Shown piece after piece: positions 1 through 5,336 of a DNA stretch of 8,835 bases. The notes under the pieces are model-generated. The model saw only the letters and a program-made list of their open reading frames with translations, did no database searches and was not told where the DNA came from. The stretch's first letter is position 1; each line of letters opens with the position of its first letter. The position numbers and the translations under genes are program-made. The DNA lies in NCBI GenBank assembly GCA_024680445.1, contig JAILCJ010000203.1, forward strand, positions 1-8,835. The letters are read 5' to 3'. Source of the DNA: Campylobacter sp. Its GTDB lineage: Bacteria; Campylobacterota; Campylobacteria; Campylobacterales; Campylobacteraceae.

Positions 1-19
1 TTTTTAGCTTTGTTTCGCC

Positions 20-49
20 CACTCTGTGGATTTTTCAAAGTGTTTTTTT
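20..49 (+). terminator. Possible intrinsic terminator of a gene left of the window
   Basis: On the plus strand CACTCTG (20-26) can pair with CAAAGTG (36-42), giving a 7-base-pair stem with one internal C/A mismatch and a 9-base loop. Seven Ts follow at once (43-49). This would suit the end of a plus-strand gene finishing at or before the left edge. Two plus-strand frames stop nearby (TAG at 5-7, TGA at 60-62), but too little sequence is present to call a coding end. The stem is short and imperfect, so this is tentative. Confidence 0.35.
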
Positions 50-52
50 GTG

Positions 53-218
53 TCAAATTTGATAGTTAGGATTTATTAAATTTAGCTTTGAAAATTCATC
101 AAATTTGATAGCTGGAATTTATCAAATTTGGCTTTGAAATTCATCAAATTTGAAGTGCTAAAATTTTTAGATTTGGAATTTGTGCTATCAAATTTGGATC
201 AAAATTTATCAAATTTGG
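53..218. repeat. TCAAATTTG repeat array with a ~45-base tandem duplication
   Basis: The word TCAAATTTG occurs at 53, 99, 122, 144, 188 and 209, with a degenerate copy (TTAAATTTA) at 76. The copies at 53-62 and 98-109 are perfect palindromes; the latter is ATCAAATTTGAT. Positions 53-98 and 99-143 are tandem copies of one unit of about 45 bases that differ at only a handful of positions, and a third copy starts at 144 and decays. The stretch lies just past the alr stop codon and holds no credible ORF. CAAATTTG is also frequent elsewhere in the window, including within genes, so part of the signal may be genome-wide word bias. Function is unknown. Confidence 0.7.
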
Positions 219-235
219 TAATTTTTGTTAAGAAC

Positions 236-1237
236 TTAAACGAATTTTCTATTTATAAAAGGGCTTAGTTTGACGAGTATGTCGTATTCGATAGTGTTAA
301 AAAAATTTGCCCATATTCTTGCGTCATCAAAGACACAGATCCACTCACCGCAGTCTTTGCATGAAAAGCTATCCATACTCATTTTGCCAAGCATTTTTTC
401 TTTATTTGCCATGTAAAGTTCGCCCACGCCATTATATCTTAAAAGTCCGTCACCATAACCAAGGTCGTAAGTGGCAATTTGTATATCGTTTTTGGCTGTG
501 AATTTAGCCCCATAACCAACGCTACAATCCGCTTTTAAAAGTCTTTGGCTGATTTTTTTTGCCCAAAGGCTAAGCACGGGTTTTAGGGCTAAGTCTTTGG
601 CAAATTGTGCGTAGCCAAACTGTGCGATGCCGATTCTTACGCAATCATCATCAAATTCGTTCATACGTTCAAAAGCCGATGAAGCGTGAGAGTGAAAAAG
701 CAAATTTGAAAAACCAAGTTCGCTCAAAGCCTTTTTTGCGAGTTTGAAATTTTGTTTTTGCACGTAATAATCAGCGTTTAGTTCATCTGCCGAGCGAAAA
801 TGTGTATATGCTCCGCAAAGTTTCAAATCCCTTTGCTTGATGATTTTTACCGCCTCGCTTAGTTCGTTTAGTAAAAGTCCGTTTCTATGCATTAAAGTAT
901 CGATAGCAAGGTGGATTTTGGAGCCAGATTTTATAATTTTAAGGTCGTTTATGCAGTTTATGGCGTAGATGAATTTTTGATTCTCACAGCCGTTTGGGAT
1001 ATGCGAAAGGATCAAAATTTCGTTAAAAAGGTCTTGAATTTCAAGGGCTTCTCTTTCGCATTTTACGACTGCTTTTTTAAAGCCTTGTTCGCTTGCGATT
1101 TGTCCTAGCAAGACGCTACCATGCCCGTAAGCGTTATCTTTAAGCACGAGCATGACTTTGTCTTTGGAGCCAAGTTTTTTTGTGATAAGTTCTAAATTGT
1201 TGATATAAGCCTTTTTGTCAAGGCGAATTTCAGACAT
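236..1237 (-). CDS. alr: Alanine racemase, PLP-dependent
   Basis: This cytoplasmic enzyme interconverts L- and D-alanine, supplying D-Ala for the peptidoglycan stem peptide. The 333-residue product has the fold-type III order: an N-terminal PLP barrel with LKDNAYGHG around the Schiff-base lysine K33, R201 in the VRIGIAQFG segment (the arginine facing the PLP ring nitrogen), and a C-terminal beta domain with the second catalytic base Y261 in GYGDG, followed by the LGKMSMD loop. It is shorter than the roughly 360 residues of typical bacterial Alr. The ATG at 1237 lies inside the end of the upstream 79-residue gene (8-base overlap, ATGTCTGA), so translation is probably coupled. A GGGG about nine bases upstream is the likely ribosome site. 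It is the last gene of the minus-strand operon starting at 2434. Confidence 0.93.
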   Translation of the reverse strand: MSEIRLDKKAYINNLELITKKLGSKDKVMLVLKDNAYGHGSVLLGQIASEQGFKKAVVKCEREALEIQDLFNEILILSHIPNGCENQKFIYAINCINDLKIIKSGSKIHLAIDTLMHRNGLLLNELSEAVKIIKQRDLKLCGAYTHFRSADELNADYYVQKQNFKLAKKALSELGFSNLLFHSHASSAFERMNEFDDDCVRIGIAQFGYAQFAKDLALKPVLSLWAKKISQRLLKADCSVGYGAKFTAKNDIQIATYDLGYGDGLLRYNGVGELYMANKEKMLGKMSMDSFSCKDCGEWICVFDDARIWANFFNTIEYDILVKLSPFINRKFV

Positions 1238-1469
1238 TTCCGCTTACCCCATAAGCCTTATAAACGTCTGGAAGTAGTTTTCTTACATTGTAATCAAATG
1301 CATAAAATTTGGCATAAATTTCTTTAAGTTCAGGATTTTTTGCCTTTTCAAAATCAAAGACATCTGTGCCATTTTTTTTAGGCACTAGCTCATCTAAAAG
1401 TGCAAAAAATTCTTTTCTAGCCGAAAATATCGCTTCTAATTTAGCGTTGATTTCGTCTTTTTTATCCAT
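1230..1469 (-). CDS. Small conserved-looking hypothetical protein, 79 residues
   Basis: I do not recognise the family. The 79-residue product starts MDKKDEINAKLEAIF. It is highly charged, probably mostly helical, and lacks a signal peptide, membrane segment or cysteines, so a cytoplasmic location is expected. A longer reading from 1559 exists, but the ATG at 1469 is preferred: GAGG at 1477-1480 lies seven bases upstream, and the longer form would run back into the preceding gene. The gene begins two bases after the stop codon of the L,D-carboxypeptidase gene, and its ribosome site lies just upstream of that stop. Its own end overlaps alr by eight bases. This tight packing supports it as a real gene of the same operon. 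Function cannot be stated; a link to cell-wall or D-Ala metabolism is inferred only from context. Confidence 0.75.
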   Translation of the reverse strand: MDKKDEINAKLEAIFSARKEFFALLDELVPKKNGTDVFDFEKAKNPELKEIYAKFYAFDYNVRKLLPDVYKAYGVSGNV

Positions 1470-1471
1470 TT

Positions 1472-2434
1472 TTATTCCTCGACCACAATTCTCATATCTT
1501 CGCCATAAAGTTTGACATAAAGTGTCTTTTTGCCTTGAAATTTGTAGCTTGGAGCCCAATAATCTTCATAAAAATTTATGCGATACATTTTATCTTTTTT
1601 GGAATTTGGATATGGGGTGATGATAAAATTCGTAAAGCTAATCTTTTTGTTTTCGTTTTTAGCAAAAATTCGTCTTTTCATGTTTTTGAAATTTTCAAGA
1701 CTCATGCCGTCAAATCGCAAAAATCCCTCATCATAAAATTTCAAATACTCCTCAACTCTGTTTTCACTCCATGCTTTTTTCCACGCAAAAATTCCAGCAA
1801 AAATCGCACCGATTTCATCTGCATTGCCTTCATATTTGCCGTTTTCATAGATAAAAGCTATACTTTTTTTGTGATCAAAAAGCTTTTCATACTCCATTAA
1901 AACATCGTTTTTCATCGCAACGCAACCTTTGGTTTTGACCTCGTCGGTTCTGTCGCCATTTAGTGGATAGCCGTGAATCCAGATACCGCTACCGTTGCGT
2001 TTACCGTGTTTATCTAACAAATTTGGATATGAAAGTACATAGGCTAGTGGCCCAAGATATGGATCGCCGGGTACTAATTTGCCGACTAAGTCATAAACGC
2101 CTATCGGAGTTTTTAGATCGCCCTCTGCAAGTTTATCGCCACTTTTTCCTGTGATAACTTTGGTTTTAAAAATTTCTTCACTTTTACCATTTTTTATAGA
2201 TATAAGTTTTAATTCTTTTTCGTCTTTATCGATTAAATTTATATAAATATCGTTGTCATAATAGCCGTATTTTAAATCTCTATTTTCAAGTCTTTTACTC
2301 CAATAATCTTTTGTTAAAATGCTTTTTTCGATAGCCTTTATTACAGCATTTGCTCCATTTTTTAGATAGATATCTTCATAATCAACAGCACCAAGATATG
2401 ACAAAAGTGTTAATAAAAAAAGTGTCTTTTTCAA
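1472..2434 (-). CDS. pgp2: Periplasmic L,D-carboxypeptidase, YkuD plus NTF2-like (Pgp2/Csd6 type)
   Basis: Pgp2/Csd6 proteins trim the terminal D-Ala from peptidoglycan tetrapeptides to give tripeptides and are needed for helical cell shape in Campylobacter and Helicobacter. From the chosen start the product has 320 residues: a signal peptide (MKKTLFLLTLLSYLGA), a YkuD catalytic domain at about 60-195 with IHGYPLNGD (H154) and TKGC (nucleophile C171), and a C-terminal NTF2-like domain from about 205 to the end. Length and architecture match Csd6/Pgp2. The TTG at 2434 is preferred over the in-frame TTG at 2446 because GGAG lies six bases before the former and falls inside the latter's first codons. 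It heads the operon with the 79-residue gene and alr. A conventional L,D-transpeptidase is the alternative, but the NTF2-like tail favours the carboxypeptidase. Confidence 0.88.
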   Translation of the reverse strand: MKKTLFLLTLLSYLGAVDYEDIYLKNGANAVIKAIEKSILTKDYWSKRLENRDLKYGYYDNDIYINLIDKDEKELKLISIKNGKSEEIFKTKVITGKSGDKLAEGDLKTPIGVYDLVGKLVPGDPYLGPLAYVLSYPNLLDKHGKRNGSGIWIHGYPLNGDRTDEVKTKGCVAMKNDVLMEYEKLFDHKKSIAFIYENGKYEGNADEIGAIFAGIFAWKKAWSENRVEEYLKFYDEGFLRFDGMSLENFKNMKRRIFAKNENKKISFTNFIITPYPNSKKDKMYRINFYEDYWAPSYKFQGKKTLYVKLYGEDMRIVVEE

Positions 2435-2440
2435 TCTTTT

Positions 2441-2444
2441 CTCC
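2441..2444 (-). promoter_or_regulatory. Ribosome binding site fixing the pgp2 TTG start
   Basis: On the minus strand GGAG (2444 to 2441) is followed by AAAAGA and then TTG at 2434. The six-base spacing suits initiation at 2434 and rules against the upstream TTG at 2446, whose second codon contains this site. Confidence 0.65.
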
Positions 2445-2468
2445 AAATAAAGTAAAATAAAGTTTGCG

Positions 2469-2477
2469 ATTATAGCA
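2469..2477 (-). promoter_or_regulatory. Promoter of the pgp2-orf79-alr operon (extended -10)
   Basis: The minus strand reads TGCTATAAT from 2477 to 2469, an exact TGnTATAAT extended -10 as used by the Campylobacter housekeeping sigma factor. Transcription would begin near 2462, leaving a leader of about 28 bases before the TTG at 2434. There is no clear -35 box; the upstream DNA is A/T runs. Confidence 0.65.
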
Positions 2478-2496
2478 CAAAATTTAAAAATTTTTA

Positions 2497-2504
2497 CTTA
2501 TAAG
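2497..2504. promoter_or_regulatory. CTTATAAG palindrome midway between divergent promoters
   Basis: This perfect 8-base palindrome is centred at 2500.5, almost exactly halfway between the two divergent -10 hexamers (2469-2474 and 2526-2531). It could be a shared operator, but short A/T-rich palindromes arise easily by chance. No regulator is assigned. Confidence 0.2.
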
Positions 2505-2525
2505 CTTAAATTTAAAAAGAGCGGT

Positions 2526-2531
2526 TATAAT
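2526..2531 (+). promoter_or_regulatory. Promoter of the copper-delivery operon (-10 TATAAT)
   Basis: A consensus TATAAT sits at 2526-2531, with transcription predicted near 2538 and a leader of about 36 bases. It is preceded by GGT rather than TGn and has no recognisable -35. AAGGAG at 2563-2568 is the ribosome site of the first gene. Confidence 0.6.
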
Positions 2532-2573
2532 ACAACATTTTAACAAGATAACAACTATCATAAAGGAGAAAAA

Positions 2574-3011
2574 ATGAAAAAATTTGTACTTTTAGCTACA
2601 CTTTCAAGTTTAGTTGCCTTTGCAGGTGAAATCAGCATAGAAAAAATCTATGCAAAAGAGAGCATGAAAAATGCTGCAAATGGAGCCGTGTTTTTGACTA
2701 TCAAAAATGAGTTAGGTGCCGATGTAAAGCTAATCGGTGCTAGTTCAAGCGTTTGCGATACAGTTGAACTTCACACTCATAAAATGGTTGACGGCATGAA
2801 AATGATGACTAAGATAGATGAAATCGTTGTGCCAAATATGCAAAGCGTTGAGTTAAAACCAGGTGGCGATCATGTAATGCTACTTGGACTTAAAAAACCG
2901 CTTGTAGACGGCGATGAGATAGATATTGAACTCAAATTTGATACCGGCAGAGTTATAAAATTAAACGATGTTGATGTCGTAAATGCTAAAAAATTGTTTT
3001 TGGAAAAATGA
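2574..3011 (+). CDS. PCuAC-family periplasmic copper(I) chaperone
   Basis: PCuAC proteins bind Cu(I) in the periplasm and pass it to cytochrome oxidase subunits, usually together with Sco. The 145-residue product has a clear signal peptide (cleavage likely after AFA at residue 17) and the exact family motif H-x10-M-x21-H-x-M: H67, M78, H100 and M102, within VELHTHKM and GGDHVMLLGL. Length fits the family. AAGGAG five bases before the ATG supports the start. Its last codons overlap the next gene as ATGA (3008-3011), so translation is probably coupled. An additional cysteine, C61, lies six residues before the first ligand histidine and is not part of the canonical motif. As first gene of the operon it faces the divergent pgp2 operon. 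Confidence 0.92.
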   Translation: MKKFVLLATLSSLVAFAGEISIEKIYAKESMKNAANGAVFLTIKNELGADVKLIGASSSVCDTVELHTHKMVDGMKMMTKIDEIVVPNMQSVELKPGGDHVMLLGLKKPLVDGDEIDIELKFDTGRVIKLNDVDVVNAKKLFLEK

Positions 3012-3466
3012 GACAAAAATTAGCAATTTTATTAGTTTTTATACTTGCACTGGGCGGATATTTTTTGTATAAAAAAATGTCGGTTAGTTACGACGATCCG
3101 CCTGAATTTTCAAGTATAGACTACAATAAACTTACTCCGCTACCTTGCGATTTGTCAAAACGAGCTTGCGTGGTGGAGTTTAAAGATAAAAATGTAAGCT
3201 TTGAATTAGAACCAAAAGAAGTTTATCCGATGAAGCCTTTTACGCTTAAAATTTCTGGCATACAGCTAGAAAATCCTAGCCTTGAAATTTATGGGCTAAA
3301 TATGGACATGGGCATAATAAGGGCAAAGGCCAAAAGTTTTCAAAACACCATAACAAGTCAAATCGTATTAAGTATATGTATCATAGACATTATGCGGTAT
3401 AGATTCGATGTTTTAGAAAACGGCAAAAAAACGGGACTTTTTGTAGATTTTGATCTAAGCAGATAA
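3008..3466 (+). CDS. Membrane-anchored periplasmic protein with NMDMG motif, copper operon
   Basis: No named family is assigned. The 152-residue product has one N-terminal membrane segment (about residues 5-21) ending in YKK, so the remainder should be periplasmic and tethered to the inner membrane. Visible landmarks are a cysteine pair C47/C54, the methionine-rich GLNMDMG (M99, M101), and C124 in the strand following it. The order of a methionine-containing loop and a late cysteine recalls small membrane-anchored proteins found beside Sco/PCuAC genes, and I recall a similar uncharacterised gene at this place in the C. jejuni cluster. The start overlaps the PCuAC stop by four bases (ATGA), and the stop overlaps the ribosome site of sco. 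A role in copper binding or thiol chemistry during oxidase assembly is inferred from position and residues only. Confidence 0.85.
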   Translation: MRQKLAILLVFILALGGYFLYKKMSVSYDDPPEFSSIDYNKLTPLPCDLSKRACVVEFKDKNVSFELEPKEVYPMKPFTLKISGIQLENPSLEIYGLNMDMGIIRAKAKSFQNTITSQIVLSICIIDIMRYRFDVLENGKKTGLFVDFDLSR

Positions 3467-3475
3467 AGGAGAAAA

Positions 3476-4018
3476 ATGAAATTTTTTTACGCTATTGTTA
3501 TAGTTGTTTTTATGATAACTGGCATATTTATGCTTTCAAATGATAAAAACAAATATGATTTTCACGCTACGGTTAATGGTAAAAGCGTGAATTTAAAGAC
3601 TTTTGAGGGCAAATACAAGGCTGTGTATTTTGGTTATTTGTTTTGTCCAGATATTTGTCCGACCACGCTTGCCTTGCTTGGCAACGGACTTGATGAGTTA
3701 AATAGAAATGATTTTGAAGTTATTTTTATAAGTGTTGATCCAGAACGCGATTCAAACGAAGCTTTGACAGAAATGGCTAAAAATTTCTATGAAAATTCAA
3801 TAGGTTTAGTGGTTGATGATGTTGCAAAAGTTGCAAAAAATTATGGTGCAAAATACAAAAAAGTTGAGTTAAAAGACTCAGCTATCAAGTACTCTATCGC
3901 CCATTCGAGTACGATTTATCTTTTGGATAAAAAGGGTAATTACTACGGCGAAATTTCAAATCATACGCCAGAAAATATTAAAGAAACTTTACAAAATTTG
4001 ATTAAAGACCGCCCTTAG
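3476..4018 (+). CDS. Sco1/SenC/PrrC-family copper chaperone, thioredoxin fold
   Basis: Sco proteins deliver copper to, or reduce the cysteines of, cytochrome oxidase copper sites. The 180-residue product has an N-terminal membrane anchor (about 4-20) and a periplasmic thioredoxin-like domain. The three Cu ligands are present: C57 and C61 in FCPDICPTT, and H143 in IAHSSTIYLLD, with the usual ISVDPERD strand between them. AAGGAG overlaps the stop codon of the preceding gene and lies a few bases before the ATG, so it is the third gene of the operon. In Campylobacter the likely client is the cbb3-type oxidase, although Sco is better known from aa3-type systems; this client is inferred. The last 17 bases overlap the convergent CAP gene, and no plus-strand terminator is evident downstream. 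Confidence 0.92.
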   Translation: MKFFYAIVIVVFMITGIFMLSNDKNKYDFHATVNGKSVNLKTFEGKYKAVYFGYLFCPDICPTTLALLGNGLDELNRNDFEVIFISVDPERDSNEALTEMAKNFYENSIGLVVDDVAKVAKNYGAKYKKVELKDSAIKYSIAHSSTIYLLDKKGNYYGEISNHTPENIKETLQNLIKDRP

Positions 4019-5336
4019 GTTTTATGCTTAAAAGCAAGATCGAAATAGCAATGAGAATTAAAAAAATTACTTCGCTAAATCCGAAGTAATTCTCTGAGCT
4101 GTTTTGCAAAAGCAGTTTTACTTTTACGCCATTAGCTTCTAGTGTTGCGTAAGCTCCCTTGGCTCCACTTAGTTTTACTCGTATCGTGTTTATATCGGCA
4201 AATTTGCTTTGCATTTTGGCAAAAAGTGAAAGCGAGGTTTGATAGCTTGAAAAGCTGTCCTTGCAGTTTTTTGGCATAAAAAATACATCATACCAAACAT
4301 CGGCTTTGAGTGATAAAACTTCGTCTTTTTTTACTACAAAATACGGGTTTGGCGGGGTTTGCGTGTGAAAATTCCAACTTATAGTTTTATCTACTTTGTT
4401 TTCTTGATAGCTAAATTTGACTTCATAAGTGCTGTTAAAGTCAAAGGGTTTTTTGGCAAAAAGTGCAAATTCGTTTGGCTTAAAAATTTTATTTGGATCG
4501 CTTTTAAAATCAAGCAAAATCGTATCACTTAGCCTTTTGCCGTCTTTGTAAATTTCAAATTTGTTTAGTTTGATTTGCCTTGCTGGATCGCTAAATTGAA
4601 CGCTTACGGGATTTGAAGTGATATCGCAGTGTTTTAGCGGATCTGGATCTTCGTTGCCAAAATATGCTAGGGCATTTTCGTGCGGATAGGTTATAATTTG
4701 TGGATCATTTGCAAAGATAAATTTTTTATAGTTTTGCTTGCTTATATAGATTTTTTTATCATTGCAAGCTTGTGTGTAGTAAATGCCGTTTTTTGGCTTA
4801 TCTCCGCCATTTTTGCAAAGCGAATTTAGCTTGGAATTTGAAAGGTTATAAACATAAACATGCTTGTTTTTATCATGCAAATTTGCTAAGCCGATTTGAT
4901 CTGCACCGATGTTTAAAAAAGAAAATCTATGATAAATCGCCGAAAACAAGCTATCAACCGCCGTTCTTTCATTTAGTTGATTGCTAGAAATGTTTTCTAA
5001 AACCCATTTTGTGCTATGACCTGCCTTGCTTGCCCTTTCGGTCGCATTTACTCCGCTAAATCCTTTTAGCTCTTTGTTTTCGCTATGCAAAGAAACATTT
5101 TTATCTATTTCGTTGATGATGAGATAATTTGCATGTGCAAGGGCGGATTTGTTTAAAATTTTATCGTTTTTTAAAGCTTTGAGTCCGCTTGAAATTCTGT
5201 GGGAATTTATATAGTTTAAAGTGTCGTAATTTTCGTGAAAATTTGGGGGCGAGGCACTAAGCCCCGCCTCTTCATTTTTAAAAGCAAAGTGGTAAAAAAT
5301 AAATACTAGGCTAAGCCAAAGGACCAGCTTTGGCAA
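4002..5336 (-). CDS. Membrane-anchored CAP (SCP-like) domain protein
   Basis: The 444-residue product starts with a membrane segment (about 3-18). A CAP domain spans about 38-170 with the bacterial motifs [21 protein letters not shown] (H84, E86), FSG..ATERA, ENI (E114) and AIYHRF (H136). An Ig-like region of about 213-326 ([16 protein letters not shown] to WNFHTQ) and an unassigned region follow. A second membrane segment (about 420-438) ends in KPKGGL. Cysteines are C174, C191, C237 and C358. There is no early ATG. TTG at 5336 is chosen because AGAAGG lies eight bases upstream; TTG at 5342 is only two bases from it but cannot be excluded. It overlaps the end of pckA, so it is probably co-transcribed and coupled. 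Bacterial CAP proteins have no single agreed function; substrate unknown. Confidence 0.85.
   Translation of the reverse strand: MPKLVLWLSLVFIFYHFAFKNEEAGLSASPPNFHENYDTLNYINSHRISSGLKALKNDKILNKSALAHANYLIINEIDKNVSLHSENKELKGFSGVNATERASKAGHSTKWVLENISSNQLNERTAVDSLFSAIYHRFSFLNIGADQIGLANLHDKNKHVYVYNLSNSKLNSLCKNGGDKPKNGIYYTQACNDKKIYISKQNYKKFIFANDPQIITYPHENALAYFGNEDPDPLKHCDITSNPVSVQFSDPARQIKLNKFEIYKDGKRLSDTILLDFKSDPNKIFKPNEFALFAKKPFDFNSTYEVKFSYQENKVDKTISWNFHTQTPPNPYFVVKKDEVLSLKADVWYDVFFMPKNCKDSFSSYQTSLSLFAKMQSKFADINTIRVKLSGAKGAYATLEANGVKVKLLLQNSSENYFGFSEVIFLILIAISILLLSIKPKGGL
4060..4091 (-). terminator. Terminator-like hairpin inside the 3' coding end of the CAP gene
   Basis: Read on the minus strand, AATTACTTCG (4091-4082) pairs perfectly with CGAAGTAATT (4074-4065) around a 7-base loop, and five Ts follow (4064-4060). 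The ten-pair stem plus T tract has intrinsic-terminator form. However, it lies about 60 bases before the CAP stop codon and encodes the start of the C-terminal membrane segment. On the plus strand the stem lacks a T tract, so it would not terminate sco well. Function is unproven; coding constraint may explain the T tract. Confidence 0.4.

Noticed and set aside
1..69. C-terminal end of a plus-strand gene at the left edge
   Set aside because: Frame 1 is open to a TAG at 67-69 and frame 3 to a TGA at 60-62, but about 20 codons in AT-rich DNA are not evidence of coding and no family is recognised.
53..218. CRISPR array
   Set aside because: The repeated words are short (9-12 bases), unevenly spaced and partly tandem copies of the same unit, with no unique spacers of constant length and no cas genes.
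307..501. Plus-strand ORF opposite alr
   Set aside because: It is antisense to a clear alanine racemase, has no ribosome site and reads as a low-complexity shadow frame. The same holds for the plus-strand ORFs opposite pgp2, the CAP gene, pckA and pycB.
1368..1380. Homopolymer T runs as phase-variation tracts
   Set aside because: The T runs here and elsewhere in coding DNA are about eight bases or fewer and fit lysine/phenylalanine codon bias. There is no long G/C tract of the kind that switches Campylobacter surface genes.
1470..1559. N-terminal extension of the 79-residue protein to 109 residues
   Set aside because: The extra residues lie wholly within the preceding gene in another frame, while the ATG at 1469 has a well spaced GAGG.
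4025..4034. GCTTAAAAGC palindrome as the sco terminator
   Set aside because: The stem is four base pairs with a two-base loop and no T tract follows, so it is not a credible terminator.
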